Assembly (NCBI GenBank): GCA_019454045.1
Contig: SKCR01033467.1
Span: forward strand, 1 to 64,000
Length of the DNA: 64,000 nucleotides
Source: Zanthoxylum bungeanum
Taxonomy: Eukaryota; Streptophyta; Magnoliopsida; Sapindales; Rutaceae
Reading direction: 5' to 3'
The notes below the pieces were generated by a model. That model saw only the letters and a list, made by a program, of their open reading frames with translations. It was not told the DNA's origin and ran no database searches. The position numbers were made by a program, and so were the translations under genes. Shown in pieces: positions 13,020 through 25,749 of the stretch. Each line of letters begins with the position of its first letter. Position 1 is the first letter of the stretch.

Positions 13020-13775
13020 GAAGGGCTAAAAACCAAAATAATAGGTAAATAAACCACACGGAAGGATTATAAAGTATAAAAATAATTTTTTTTTTGATAT
13101 TTTCTCATAACCCACATAGTTTAATAATAAGATAAATACTCGTTTAGTTCCTATATTTTCGGCTAATTATGTCCGTTTAATTCATATATTTTGAACAATA
13201 TCTCCCAACACCCATACTGTTAATTATGCTACAATTACAGTCATTTTTACTATAAAAGCTCATAAAAATGATTTTTAACTGTACTAAAACCAACAATAAG
13301 AGTGTTTTGAGATATTTTTCAAATAAAAAGACCAAATAAGTATTTAGTCTAAAATATAGGAAATAAATGAGAATTTACCCTTTACAATTGCATATAATTG
13401 ATTCAGAAATGAAGGGCTAAAAACCAATAATAGGTAAATAAAACCCATGAAATGATAATAAAGTATAAAAAATCTATTTTTTTGATATTTTCTCATCACC
13501 CACATAGTTTAATAATAAGATAAATACCGTTTAATTCTTATATTTTAGGTTAAATATGTCATTTTAGTCTATAGATTTTGGAAAATATCTTAAGACATTA
13601 ATGCTATTAGTTATATTACTATTAAAAGTCATTTTGACTATAAAAATTCATAAAAATAATAGGGACGTTTTGAGATATTTTTCAAAAAAAAAAAAAAAAA
13701 AACAAATATTTATTCTAAAATATAAGGAATAAATGAGAATTTACCCTTTAGAATTGCATAAAATGGTTCAGAAAT
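13020..13775. repeat. tandem duplication (about 390 bp) of a MITE-like block upstream of the PCO gene
   Basis: Copy 1 is 13020-13410 and copy 2 is 13411-13775. They share GAAGGGCTAAAAACCAA at the start and TTCAGAAAT at the end, and are diverged by many substitutions and indels. Inside each copy a sequence such as GATAAATACTCGTTTAGTTC (copy 1, about 13131) is mirrored by a reverse complement near GGAAATAAATGAGAATTTAC. Each copy therefore contains a small terminal-inverted-repeat element. Confidence 0.65.
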
Positions 13776-14315
13776 TGTTATAAAAACAAAAGTGAAGGGC
13801 AAAAAGAGAAATATAAAAATATTTAACTATAAATAATAGATAGATAAAAATCTGGTATTGGAAGTATAGGCAGCCCATAGAATTAAGAATCCTAAACATG
13901 GCCCCTGGTTTTCACTCTCATTTGTACTTCCTTTTAAGCTGTAAACCAAACCCTCCCTTTTATATACCTTCAGAGCTTCAATCCTTTTCATTCATCATCA
14001 ACACCTACAAATATGCTTCCTTTCACATTTCTGTACTTGCTCTTTTAACTGTAAAAACTGTAGCAAAAACAGTGCCTTGTACATTAAAATACATTTTGTT
14101 CTGTTTCCCCTGTTTCCTTTGTTCTTGTGGGTTTTGGTTGTTCATATAGTGTAAAGTTTTAGTTTTTGTAAATTCCCAGATCATAATTTGATGTTTTGGA
14201 GAGTTTTGTGAAATACCCATATAGAGTTAGCTTGTGTTTCTGGTGATTCTGTGTTGGTTCCCCTGTTTTTTTTGAAGTGAATTTGAATGCAATTTTGAAG
14301 TTTTTGAGAGTGTGA

Positions 14316-16987
14316 ATGGGGATTGAGTCAACGCTGGCTGATTTAAAAGGGGAACAGTTGAGTGAATTGCCGAAGGTGACAATTGCTGATGGAGCTTCGA
14401 AAAGCAGCAATTCAGTTGCTAATAGGAATAGGAATAGGGATAGGACTAGACAGTCGAGGAAGAACCGTCGTCGACAGAAGAATTTGATGGTGTCGCCGGT
14501 TCAGAGACTATATGAAACTTGCAAGGATGTGTTTGCCATTGGTGGCACTGGGGTTGTTCCCTCTCCTGAGAAAATTGAACGGCTTAAAGCTGTTCTGGGT
14601 ATGTTGTGATTCACTCATTATGTTTGTTTATGTGGGTGTGTCATAGAATGTGATATGTTTATTGTATTGAATCAAGTTTTTTGATTGCTTGTTGTTTGAT
14701 GATCATGTATGTATGTATGTGATACATCTACATTTATGGTTTAAGCACTTTCTCTCAATTCTCATTGTTTTGTGATCCTTTTGTAACTGCCATAGTATCA
14801 CCATCTGGTAATGTACTATCCTTTGACATTGATATTTTATGATTTCTTTATGTTGGGGTTTGTGCTTCTTGGTGATTTTTTTTTATGTCATGAGTTGCCC
14901 CTATATGGCTATATGGTGCATGCATTTTCTATTATGTACTAGACTAGATGTTGGGATCAAATTTGGAATTAAAAAAAATCCATCTATTAGTACCATGTGT
15001 ATCTTATGCATCAAATCCATCCAGCTCCATGCTGCTGAGCTTGAATTTTGTGATTTTGGGAAGTAATGTCATTCAAAAGTTGTATCAAAATCTGACATAT
15101 GGACATGAAAGTACAGAAGCACAAGTACTTTCTCTGTGGTGTGTTGAACTTTCTTATTTTTGCATACTTGTTATCTTTGATACTAATGAGGCTAGATCAT
15201 ATTGTTCAGATGGCATAAAACCGGAGGATGTTAGCCTGACGCCGGAACAGCCATATTTCCACAGACAGGTTGGTTGGAAATATCCTGCAATAACATACCA
15301 GCACATCTATGAATGTGACAAATTCTCTGTAAGTTACTCTTGTTGAGTTACTGTTTGCATACTTTGGAGAAATGGGACATTGTTAGTTTAATTTTTTTGG
15401 TTGTGACTAATGTTTCCATTCTAGATGGGGATCTTCTGCTTGCCACCTGATGGTGTCCTTCCTCTTCACAACCACCCTGGAATGACCGTTTTCAGCAAGC
15501 TTCTCTTTGGGACCATGCACATCAAATCATATGACTGGGTGGTCGATGTCCCTGGCAACACACCGGCTGAAGCGGCTGATGTCCCTGGCAACACATCTTC
15601 TGCTGTGGTCGATGTCCCTGGCAGCACATGTGCTGCTGAAGTTGATGTCCCTTGCAACACATCTGCTGATGTGAATCCCTCAGAAAGTAAGTATTTTCTT
15701 CAAGTTTCACTCTTGTCGCTTGTGGATATGTATTGTATATAGAAGTAAACATATTCTGAGGGAAAATACGATGCCACATGGAAAGTGTTGTCATATGAGT
15801 AATAGCACACAAAATGGAAAGCAGATAATAGATTTATTGTGGAGATTATCCATGAAAGCAATAGGAACCGTAGATTTAAAATTAAATGTTTCATAATGTA
15901 TGAGCTCGCTCTCATTCATCACTAAATTAGCCTTTGTATGCTGAGTTAATGGAAGAAGAAAATACCCTTGTTCTTGAATGAGAATTGGATTCTTATAGGA
16001 TACTATTCTTCCAATAGAGTAAGATCAAGTCCATTTTCCCTTTCTCCACTTTGCAATCCATCAAACATAGTGGCCGGTCCAGAACTTCAGGGCTTGTATA
16101 GGTTGAATTTGAGAGAACATCAGAATTGATGGTGTCTTCTCTTCAGCATTATTTTTTTTTCCTTTCTGTTTTATCGAAAATCCAACATCAGTTTAGAGTA
16201 GAGAGGCTCTAGACAAAGTAAGGTATTTCCCTGGTAGTTTGAGAATACAGACATTTTCTGGTCCTCAATAGTTTTTTTACTGCATTTTGAGTAGTGCCTG
16301 GAACAGTGATGCAAAATAAATGGTTACAGCTTCAATTAGATTTTAGTAAATGATCATTGGAAAACATTTTGGATTCGGCACTGTTTCGTGCTTATGACTG
16401 CCTAGTTTTGAGTATCTATATACACAGTAACATGGCTGGATCCATAGAGAATCCTTTAATATTTTCAAGAACCTTCAGTTACTTACTTTTTGTTCTGTTA
16501 TTTCGTTGGTTTAAATTTTATGTTGTTTTCTTATTGCAGCCAAGAAGCCTGAAGTGCGGTTGGCAAAGGTTAAGGACAACTCCGATCATAAAGCCCCTTG
16601 CAACACCTCCATCCTTTATCCCGCTGATGGAGGCAACATGCATTGCTTCACAGCAGTGACAGCATGCGCTGTGCTGGATGTGCTGGGCCCTCCATATTCC
16701 GATCCTGAGGGCCGACACTGCACATACTACCAAGACTACCCGTTTGCCAATTTCTCAGGTACCCACATTTTACCTTACCTCCACCTCCCATTCCCATAAT
16801 AATCACTCAAATTGTCAGAAGAACTAAATTCTCGATCATTGGATTCTGTCAAAAAATTCCAGTTGATGGAGTATCAATCCCTGAAGAGGAGCAAGAAGGC
16901 TATGCATGGCTTCAAGAGGTTGAGAAACCTGAGGACTTGATTGTAACTGGATCTTTCTACAACGGCCCAGATATAGTGGAGAAATGA
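14316..16987 (+). CDS. plant cysteine oxidase, PCO1/2-like (five coding exons, 335 aa)
   Basis: A nuclear/cytosolic non-haem iron thiol dioxygenase. In the family it uses O2 to oxidise the N-terminal Cys of ERF-VII factors, feeding the Arg/N-degron oxygen-sensing pathway. Coding exons by GT-AG and phase: 14316-14598, 15210-15328, 15425-15686, 16540-16758, 16863-16987. All junctions keep frame. The iron-binding triad is visible as H149 and H151 in LPLHNHPGM and H256 in GGNMHCF. The N-terminus is extended and Arg-rich (residues 37-55), as in the PCO1/2 group, and could be a nuclear signal. Oddity: residues 175-217 hold four copies of an 11-residue DVPGNT unit (33-bp repeat), where relatives I recall have one. 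This makes the protein longer than usual (about 240-300 aa). The start is the first ATG of the long exon-1 frame. UTRs probably reach from about 13900 to 17450. Confidence 0.93.
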
Positions 16988-17566
16988 ATGATCACACTCA
17001 TCGCCATCACCATTAACTTCCCATGCTGCCAAAGGCTACTTTAGATAGCTTGCTGCTTCAAGTTCTGTGCAGCTTTCAAACTTAGAACATTGTGTGTGAC
17101 ACACCTAAAGCCACACCCTGGGCATAAAATAAATTTATAGAAAATAAAAAAATCAGAAAAAATCAATTTTTTTTATGCCTAAAGTGTGTCTTTGAGTGTG
17201 TCATTTGAGTTTATATCTAGTATTATTATTAGAGTCTTGTATTATTTTCTTCTCTAGTTTTTTCTTTTCTCCATCATCAAGCACCTGGTGCTTCCTCAGT
17301 TCACAGTTTATTGTTTTTTATTTTTCTGTACATAAAAGGGAAAAAAAGCAAATAGGTTGAAAGTGCACGGGATGAAGTTTGTACTTTGTAAGCTCAATGA
17401 ACGAGTAAATGATAATAGTGCACTTTTTGTCATGTATCATCATCTTTCACCTGTCATTTTCTTCAAATTATCGAGGCTCTGTAATATGGATGGCTATTAT
17501 TACCTTAAAAAATAATTGATCTTTCGAAATATCTCGAATGAAATCTAAAATTATTCTTGTTATTTT

Positions 17567-17750
17567 TTTTTTATTTTTTTTTTAGAAACGTTGGAAATCC
17601 CACCATCAAACCACTCATTCTGAGCCGCGGCGCAGGTAAAACCACCGGCTGTCCCAGGCTCTTACAAGAAGTGCACCAATGGATTCGAACCCAGAACCTC
17701 AAGGTGAGATCCTGACACCAACCACCAAGCCACACCCCTTGTGGACTTGT
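17567..17750 (-). mobile_element. SINE family A, copy 2
   Basis: A T-rich tract (reverse poly(A)) at 17567-17583 is followed by the family body with reverse B-box at GATTCGAACCCAGAACC (about 17683-17699). It ends near CACACCCCTTGTGG. It is the best-preserved minus-strand copy of the family and lies just downstream of the PCO gene. Confidence 0.75.
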
Positions 17751-20219
17751 TATTTTCTTTGATCCCTAGTTACATACATTTATTTGTGTTGCCATTTAAC
17801 ATGTGCAGGGCTGTAGCACATGATAGCTAGAGACAGAGTTGTTAATTATAATTAGAAGTACTTTTGGGAAAGACAAACCTTTTGTCACACTTTCCTAATT
17901 TGAGGTCCTTTTGCTAGAGACAGAGACAGAGACATTAATGTTTGGTCCTTTTGGGGTCTATCATGTCATTTGATTTCATTTTCTCTCAACTGTTTGTGTA
18001 CAATACCATGAATTATATCATTTGCTATCACATGGGATGGGCTTGGTCTCTTCCTCTGTTCATTTAAAAAAAAAAAAATCAAAATATTTGTCCATTTATA
18101 GAAACTTTAAAAGCACTTTGTGAGCAAAGCACTTCTGGTGAAAGTGGTTTTCAAAGAAGTTACAACTTGTCTAGCTCTTGCTATGTTACTGTTATAAAAA
18201 TTTGAAACCATCATCACATCATTTACAAGCATATGTATCAGAAAAGCCAAGCAAACGAATGCAAAGTTGATTACAAGATCTGTATCTGCCTTGGAAAAAA
18301 TTGTGTGTGTGTATATATACCTAATATGAATTTTCTTTTTGATGACCAAATACTTATGGGATATTCTTAAAATTTATTTTAAATTTCATTTTGCAGGTCT
18401 CTTGTCTATCAACAAGATAATTCATGGTTAGATCGTTGACTCACCGGAATTTTCCCTCCGATGAGCTCACCAGCCACAACCTTCTTTTGGTTTTGCTCAT
18501 TGTCTCTATCCTTTCTTTTTTGTTTTGTTATTTCTGTTTTTGTTTGTGATTTTTTTTGTTTACCCGGTTTTTTTAATATGTGGTTCCACTTTTATGGTGG
18601 TAGTTAAATCCAATCAGATCTTGATCTGTGTTGGTATTTTGATGATTTTGTTTTCTTGCCTTATGCAGGTTTAATAATCTTTTTATCAACCTACAGAAGA
18701 TTTGATGTAAACTAACTGTAAATTAAATGGTGAATATTAGAATTTCTTCGGAGCTTCTCAAGATATTTACTTTATCTCATTGATCTATTAGTTGATTTGT
18801 ATTAGATTTGTTGTATGTTATTGTAAAAATTTCTTTTCAAAGAATATTTTATGTTATTTCACTTCTAGTTAGAAATTTGTAGTCATCGATTTTACATTGA
18901 GGCTGAGGTGAGGCGATCAAGCCAGACTCGTAATTCCTTCTATTCATAAATAATTTTAGGTGTGATTATGTTTTCTACTAGTTACGAGAAATACATAATA
19001 TATATCTTGCCTTTATGTTATTAGGTTTCATTCTAATTAACTTGAATCTTAGGATATCATAAGTTTATGTTTGAGCTGTTATTTGATCATATAATTACAT
19101 CATTGTGATGTTTTTATGAATGAATTTCTCATTTCATCTTTTAAAAAAAAAACAAGATAATTTTGAACTGAACATGATACCTCTCATTTCAGAGCTTCTC
19201 AAAGAACGCATTCCCATTAAGCTTTACTGGCTTTTCAATTATCAAATGATCATCTTTTTTCTTCTTTGCATAGTAAATTTCTCGCATTATAATTTTATAT
19301 TGACTACTGAATCAACAATTAAGAGATAAGTGAGACTCATATGAAGTCCACATTAGATATATTATGATAATTATTTCAGTGCTTAACATAATCATGATCC
19401 TAATTCAAAATAGATGTTTTTGTGAGGTGCGGAACTGGAGCCCACTCCAAAGTAAATTTGGACGGTTGAATTTCTATCCAACAGTCAGATTTAAAAAGAG
19501 GAAAAAAAATCAAATTTTTTTTTTTATTATTTTACTGGTTTCCATCCAATGACCCACGTATAATTTATTTATTTTTATTTTTTTATTATCTCTGAGGCTT
19601 TAAACGGTGTTTACAGAACCTAATTATCATATATATTTTCAAATTTTGACATAAAGCTGAAGCCTTAAAAGGTGCTATGTGCTTCAAGATGATTAGCCCT
19701 AAAATAAACCTTCTAGATGATCATTACCCCCAAGTAAAACCTTCCAATAAAATAAAATGAAATGCATATGGCTTTTGCCAATTCACTTTAGCAACTGAAA
19801 AATATAACCATGTATATGCCATATATATATACACTAGATATTACCCATGTCTACGGTGTTACAGAATTTACAGAGAGATTAAGATTCTATTATTTAATCT
19901 GTTTGTTAATTTTTAGAGATATTTTATAATGAAATGATTTTATTTTTTTAATTAAATGATTTTATTCTTTAATTTATTTGATAGTTTTCATTTTCGATTA
20001 ATAAATGATTTTATTCTTTAATTTATTTGGTAGTTTTCATTTTCCAATTTTATAGAGATTTTATAATTGAATGATTCTTTATTAACCGTTAGATTCTAAT
20101 GAAATAATCTGAGCCACCAATTAAGTCACATAAAGATAGCATTTGGATACATTATCTCTCTTAATCTTAATCATCCGTTACACTCTCTTTCCTCACACAC
20201 CATTATGCTTTATAATATA
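17751..20219. other. intergenic DNA, no gene recognised
   Basis: AT-rich. The longest open frames here (60-80 codons) have no recognisable domain. Near 19925-20045 an imperfect direct repeat of about 60 bp (ATGATTTTATTCTTTAATTT word) occurs twice. Confidence 0.6.
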
Positions 20220-20345
20220 GATTTTTTTAACGTTAGAAATTCTTGTCAAGCCATCTGATTGAGACATAAACGAAATAAGTAAAATTTCTGACTGTCTTAA
20301 AGTGTAGTACTTTGTCTCGATACCTAAAGATTCAAATATTATGGG
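20220..20345 (-). mobile_element. decayed SINE family A fragment
   Basis: A short T tract is followed by words aligning to the family A body: GTCAAGCCATCTGATTGAGA and TAAAATTTCTGACTGTC. The B-box region is degenerate. It is the most diverged copy in the window. Confidence 0.4.
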
Positions 20346-20979
20346 TGAGTAAAATTTGCGGGTATATCTAGAATTCGTTGGAATCAATCCCGTCTTGTAG
20401 GTTTTAGAACCGATACAAGTGACAAAAGGATATGTGCTAGTTCTAAATTTTAGAAATGGATCTCTGTAGAGTATGATATATATTTTACCCTTTCTGAAAC
20501 CGAAATTGACCCGTAAAACCGAATCCTAGAACATGCACCTAAAATTATTACTGTCTAATTTATTTATTTTCAATAGAATTTGTTGACGGTGGATTTTGGT
20601 CTCAGGGCAATATGAGAATATCACTCCCGAGGTAATCCTCCTTCAAAAGTGAATTTGTTTAGTTATGGGGGAAACCAAAAGCAAACTTAACAGAAGGTAG
20701 ATAATGCGCCAATCAAACAAGGAGATTTAACGTGGTTCGGCAGATTTTTATCCAACCTACATCCACGGACACAAACAGAACTATACTTTTATTGCTTAAA
20801 CTTGTATCTCTCGTGCTTTTACAAGTTTAATCACAATGAGATTGATCTTGATTCTGATGCCACTTACACATACTCTACCATTCTATTTATAATAGTGAAG
20901 AAATCAGATTCCATTTAGTATGAGATTTCCTAGTTGAAATAATCTCCTGTTCACACAAGGATTCCTTAATCAAATCTAC

Positions 20980-22090
20980 TGAAAATTCGAGGTTATCCTA
21001 AGTTCTGACCCTATGCGGAATTATAAACAATAAGCAGGACAAGTCCTGTTACTGCTACTATGGAATTGCAACAGGCAAATTGACAGGCAACCACAATAAT
21101 AATTAAATAAATTATGCTGCAAAATATTAAAACTATAACAAGAATAAAGCAGCAAAATAAATCAAACCACATAAAAATCAACACAATGATTTTGGTGACG
21201 AAGTGGAAAACTCTTCCGAGTAAAAAACCACTCCGGGTATAGGCTACCACCCGAATCCACTATATAGAGAAAAACTTACAGCGATGGTCAAGACCTATGG
21301 TGGCAACTCCACCGACTCAAGTACCTCAATACTGCAAGAACTCAAGGCAACTCCTCAAGCCCGCGACCCACGGTTTTCTTCAGAACCTCTGAAGTCTCTG
21401 AGTAGATTATATCACCAATTGACGCCGGAACTCCGACTACCAAAACTCCTCCTAAAGAACTCTAAAGGATTAGGGATTTTGGGTTAGGTTGTGTTGAAGG
21501 TTTAACAAAGAATGGATTTCACCATTAACAAAGAAGACATAAGATTCAAAGAGTCTTCAAGGTGAAATCAAAGAGAGTTGAAAGCTTTGAGAGATTTGGC
21601 TCAAGGGAAATATGCTTCAACTAATGAGAATGGCGGCTAAGAGTTATATTTATAGGTAGGGTGAAAACCTAGGGTTTTGCAGGCCAAAAACGCGTTCAGA
21701 TCGCAGTCGCGTTCGAACGCTTACTAGAACGCTACACGAACGCGCTCTTTCTGTGAAGACTCGTTCGAACGTCAATCGAACGCACAACGAACGTGAACTC
21801 TCTGGAATGATCTCGTTCGAACCCAACAAGAACGAGACTCGAACATTTGCTCTCTGGAATTCCCGTTCGAACCCAATAAAGAACGTGCCACTAACTCCAC
21901 ACGTTCGAACCCAATTACGAACGCAGCACCAACGCCACTCGTTCGAACACTTCAACGAACGCACCACGAACGCATGTCTGATGCACAGCAGCCAGAAACC
22001 AGTCCAATTGCACAAAGATCTTCATGAAAGATTACAACTCAATTGAACTTGTTTTGTCACGGACACATGCCAATAAAAATGGAACTCACA
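20980..22090 (-). repeat. 3' LTR of the copia element (1111 bp)
   Basis: It reads on the minus strand from TGTGAGTTCC to CGAATTTTCA. It carries six copies of the palindrome GTTCGAAC between about 21700 and 21950 and matches 25750-26858 throughout except for small indels. Confidence 0.95.
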
Positions 22091-22101
22091 ATCTCCCCCT
22101 T
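22091..22101 (-). other. polypurine tract of the copia element
   Basis: The minus strand reads AAAGGGGGAGAT directly against the TG of the 3' LTR, the typical copia plus-strand primer. Further GGGGGAG tracts lie at about 22373, 22450, 22470 and 22572. Confidence 0.85.
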
Positions 22102-23772
22102 TGGCATTCCGTGACAAAACACTACCTAATACAAAGACTACGGTAATAGACCCAAAAAGCAAATAGTCAACTGTCAACCATCAAAACAGTGACTTATTAC
22201 AAAAGGACTCGATCTAACACCTAACAAAGTAGTCTTGAAAGTAATGCCACCGCAGCAACATACCTGCTACCTGAAACATCCACAAACAACAATATACCGT
22301 GAAAAGCATTGGGATAATCAAGTAAAACATAAAGCAGGTAAAAATCTCATGCATGTACAAGTAGAAATCCCTCTCCCCCTTAATCTTAACTCCCCTTAAA
22401 ACGGAGATATCTAAAGGATATTCTACGACTCTCTCCTATATATTAAGGCTCTCCCCCTTAATATATTACTCTCCCCCTTTTTGTCACGAAATGACAAAGG
22501 GTAAAAGAAACAGGAAAAATAACAGGAGAACAGGAGAAAACACATGCAAGAGCATAAACAAACAGGAATTACTCCCCCTCACTAACAGGTACATAAAGAT
22601 AGCAAAATCACATACGGGAAGTAAACCACAACTCAGAAAAGTGCACAGGAAAGAAAGAAAATTGTATGCAATAGCATGAAGCACACACATGCACATACTG
22701 AGATAAATAAAAATCCTGTCAAAAACTGACTGAAACAGCATTTCAAGCTGAGACAATGATACCCAGTCAGTATTCAGCTGTTTATGACATGAAACAATAT
22801 GCATCATTTTAAAAGTGGCTAAATACAACACTTAAGCATATGACATAAACACTAAAGCATATAAAGCACTTGCGTGAAAAATAAAGTGCACAACAAATCA
22901 AGGCTTAAGACCTTATTTTATGAGCTGGACACAGCCAAAGAAATCCATCTCTAAACAAACCAAGTCCACAAAATAGGTGTTCAAACCCAGCACCACTAGG
23001 ACCTGAAAATAAGCAACATTGGTTGCATGCTATATTATTTACCCCAGAAATATCATGAGCTCATATTTAATAACTCTTTCGAGTGAAGGGTTTTTGCCCT
23101 TATCTTCTGAATTTGGCCATTTTGGCTCTTTTGCACTTGAGTCTCATTTTTCTTTTTAAATTTATTTCTTTTTGCAAAAGGGGATAGCAAGGTCAACTAG
23201 TCAAAGGTCACACTATTGAGCAAACAAGATATGATATAGAAATTAGATTGCTATTCCAAAAACTCATACATGCGACCAAGCCTTGACAAAATAAAAACGT
23301 GTATGTGAAGTGCAAGCACAAGATATACCAAAGGTTTTTATCACACACACTCATGTATATAGAGCATCAAGAAAAATAAAAGCATATCATACATGCATAA
23401 TCATATATCCTACATACCAGGATCACATGCATAAGCTTTTCATGCTCTAACAAGCCATAAAATAAAATAAATTTTGTCTTTTTCAATTTCTATTTTTTTT
23501 TGAATTTTTCAGATTTTAACAAATAAAAATAAAGACATAAATAGGCTTGTAAAACATCCAATGGTACGTGGAGTTGTATCCCGAGTGCAGATCATATTAC
23601 CGTCCATTCGGAATCGGCTATGAAATTTATGTTCGGGTTTCCATCCTATATACCAATGGACATATAACAAAAACAAGACACACACCACCCATATGCTGTG
23701 AAAACAAAATAAACGTGCAAAAACATAAAACACACGCACACACACATGCAATGGGAAAATAAAATGCATCTT
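22102..23772 (-). other. noncoding interior of the copia element
   Basis: No pol domain is recognised in any frame. A hydrophobic 115-codon minus ORF at 22484-22831 shows no known family and overlaps purine-tract repeats, so I do not call it a gene. Several GGGGGAG tracts (minus strand) are present. Confidence 0.55.
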
Positions 23773-25708
23773 TCAAGCAGAGTTACACCGAGGTGCACTC
23801 TCATTGTCCATCAGGACACACAGAAGAAGATGTGAATACATCTTGCTTTTAACCCAAAACTTTCTAGGAATCTCATCCACTTGAGAATTCCTAGTCAACA
23901 AATTAAGTTTCTCACTAAGAAATTTTGTCTGTTTTGTTAGTGTAGAAACTTGAGAAGCTAGATTTGAAGAGTCAAATCTAGGTGACACCTTTTTAGGCCT
24001 CTTCTTTTGCTTGTGAAGCATGAAGCACTTAGGCCTAATGTGTTCCAGCCTTGCCACAATGATGGCACACAGGCACAAACCTCGGATGAGAGCGAGGATT
24101 ACCCACAACACCTCTAGATTGAGGTTGGGAAACAGGATGAGGAATAACAGGAGGAAAAACATGACTACGCACAACAGGTTTCTTACCTAAGTCACGTTTA
24201 GCTGCTACAGGCACAGCTTTGGAAGAAGACGCCTTATCACAGTTAGGCTCAAAATTAATACCTAACATACGGTCCACATTCTTATTCTCACTAGAAAATA
24301 CAGACAATTTGGTTCTAGTATTTTCAAGTTCAGTTTCTAATATTTGGACCCTATTAATTAGACCTCTATTTCTCTCCTCTAGGTCATCTACTATCAAAAG
24401 GCTCTGCTCAAATTTGGCTTGAGCTTCATTCTTTTCTAGCTCAACAGCTTTCAGCCTTTTATTGACCTCTATGTTAGTCTTCTTAATAGCTAAACTCTCA
24501 TTAAACAGTTCAACATAAGCTACCTGAAGACTTTCCTCATCTACAGACTCATCAAGAGAGACTTCTGAATCATCATCATTAACCACAATCTCTCTCTCAC
24601 CAGTCACACTAGCAGTAAAGGCAATAAAATTTTTCTTGCCTTTAGGAGACTCATCAGAAGAATAACCACCTTCTGAATCACTAAGAGATGCTGCCATGGC
24701 TTTCTTGCCTTTAGCCCTAAGGTATGTAGGGCACTCTGGTCGAATATGCCCATAGCCTTCACACTCATGGCATTGGACATTATGGGATCTACTACCCATA
24801 TCCTCTCTAGACTCACTCCTGATATGCCTATTCTCTTTAGGCCTATCCTCCCTATCCCTATTACTGCTATGGCCATTTTTCTTAAGTTTAAGAAATTTCT
24901 TAAACTTCTTTGCAAACAAGGCCAAATCACGATCTGTGATGGTATCACCATCACCAGACGTATCATGCACAACTTCCTTAGCGATTTTCATCGCAAACGT
25001 TTTTGGCTCTCTATAACCAGGAAGCTTTTTCTCATAAACCTGCAATTTTCCTACGAGCTCATCTAAATTAAGCTGATCGAGGTCATTACTTTCCTCGATG
25101 GCGGTGATTTTGGGTAGGAACTTATCAGGTAGGGATCTCAGGATTTTCCTAACTATCCTACTGGTAGGAATAGTCTCACCTAGGTTAAAACTAGAATTAA
25201 CGATATCGTTAATCTCAGCATAAAATTCATCAAAGGTCTCATCATCTTTCATTCTGGCGACCTCAAACCTAGTAGCTAAATCCTAGATTATTTTCAATGT
25301 GCCTTAGCACAGTCGCAAGAGTCCCAAGCATTCTATTCACACATTGAGATCCTTACTCAGCACAGAATGTGTCATGTCATCACATTCTAAAGATGTCCCA
25401 AGATCTATGGATCACAGCAGATCCTCCTACAAATTGAGTAGATACACAGCAACACACATGGCACACCATGTATGGCATTAACAGCCTTCTGTCCTATTGC
25501 GCATCAAATTCATCTTTGGTCCAGGTCAATTTGTCTTTAGGGGAAGTGACCCCATCAACAGTAACAACGGGAGGTTTCCACCCGTATCAACAGTCATCCA
25601 GACCCTCTCATCTAAGGACTTAAGGAAAGCTCTCATGCGAACCTTCCAATGCAAATACTCCGTGCCATCAAAAAATGGCGGACAATTTAAGGGTTGACTA
25701 CGCTCCAT
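23773..25708 (-). pseudogene. copia-type gag, broken
   Basis: Three minus-strand segments in different frames. 25526-25708 is the gag N-terminus with the YLHWKVRMRAFL motif typical of plant copia (UBN2-type) gag. 24035-25252 is the main body: KDDETFDEFYAEIND helix region, a first CCHC knuckle CHECEGYGHIRPEC, a long acidic/coiled-coil stretch and a start of a second knuckle (CHHCGKAG). 23773-24174 continues the second knuckle in another frame. Between 25253 and 25525 the frame is full of stops. Structural gag only, with no pol downstream. Not functional as read. Confidence 0.85.
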
Positions 25709-25734
25709 AGCTAATGGGTCAAGGATCGAGTTCA

Positions 25735-25747
25735 GGCTCTGATACCA
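25735..25747 (-). other. primer-binding site, initiator Met tRNA
   Basis: The minus strand reads TGGTATCAGAGCC two bases inside the 5' LTR, the standard copia primer-binding site complementary to the 3' end of tRNA-iMet. Confidence 0.92.
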
Positions 25748-25749
25748 AT

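Noticed and set aside
14839..15346. ORFs in the first PCO intron
   Set aside because: They overlap intron sequence and exon 2 in frame by chance; the splice phases support the five-exon model.
21284..22046. ORFs inside the left copia LTR (also 25971-26814)
   Set aside because: Same ORFs appear in both LTRs, with frame changes between copies; no recognised domain.
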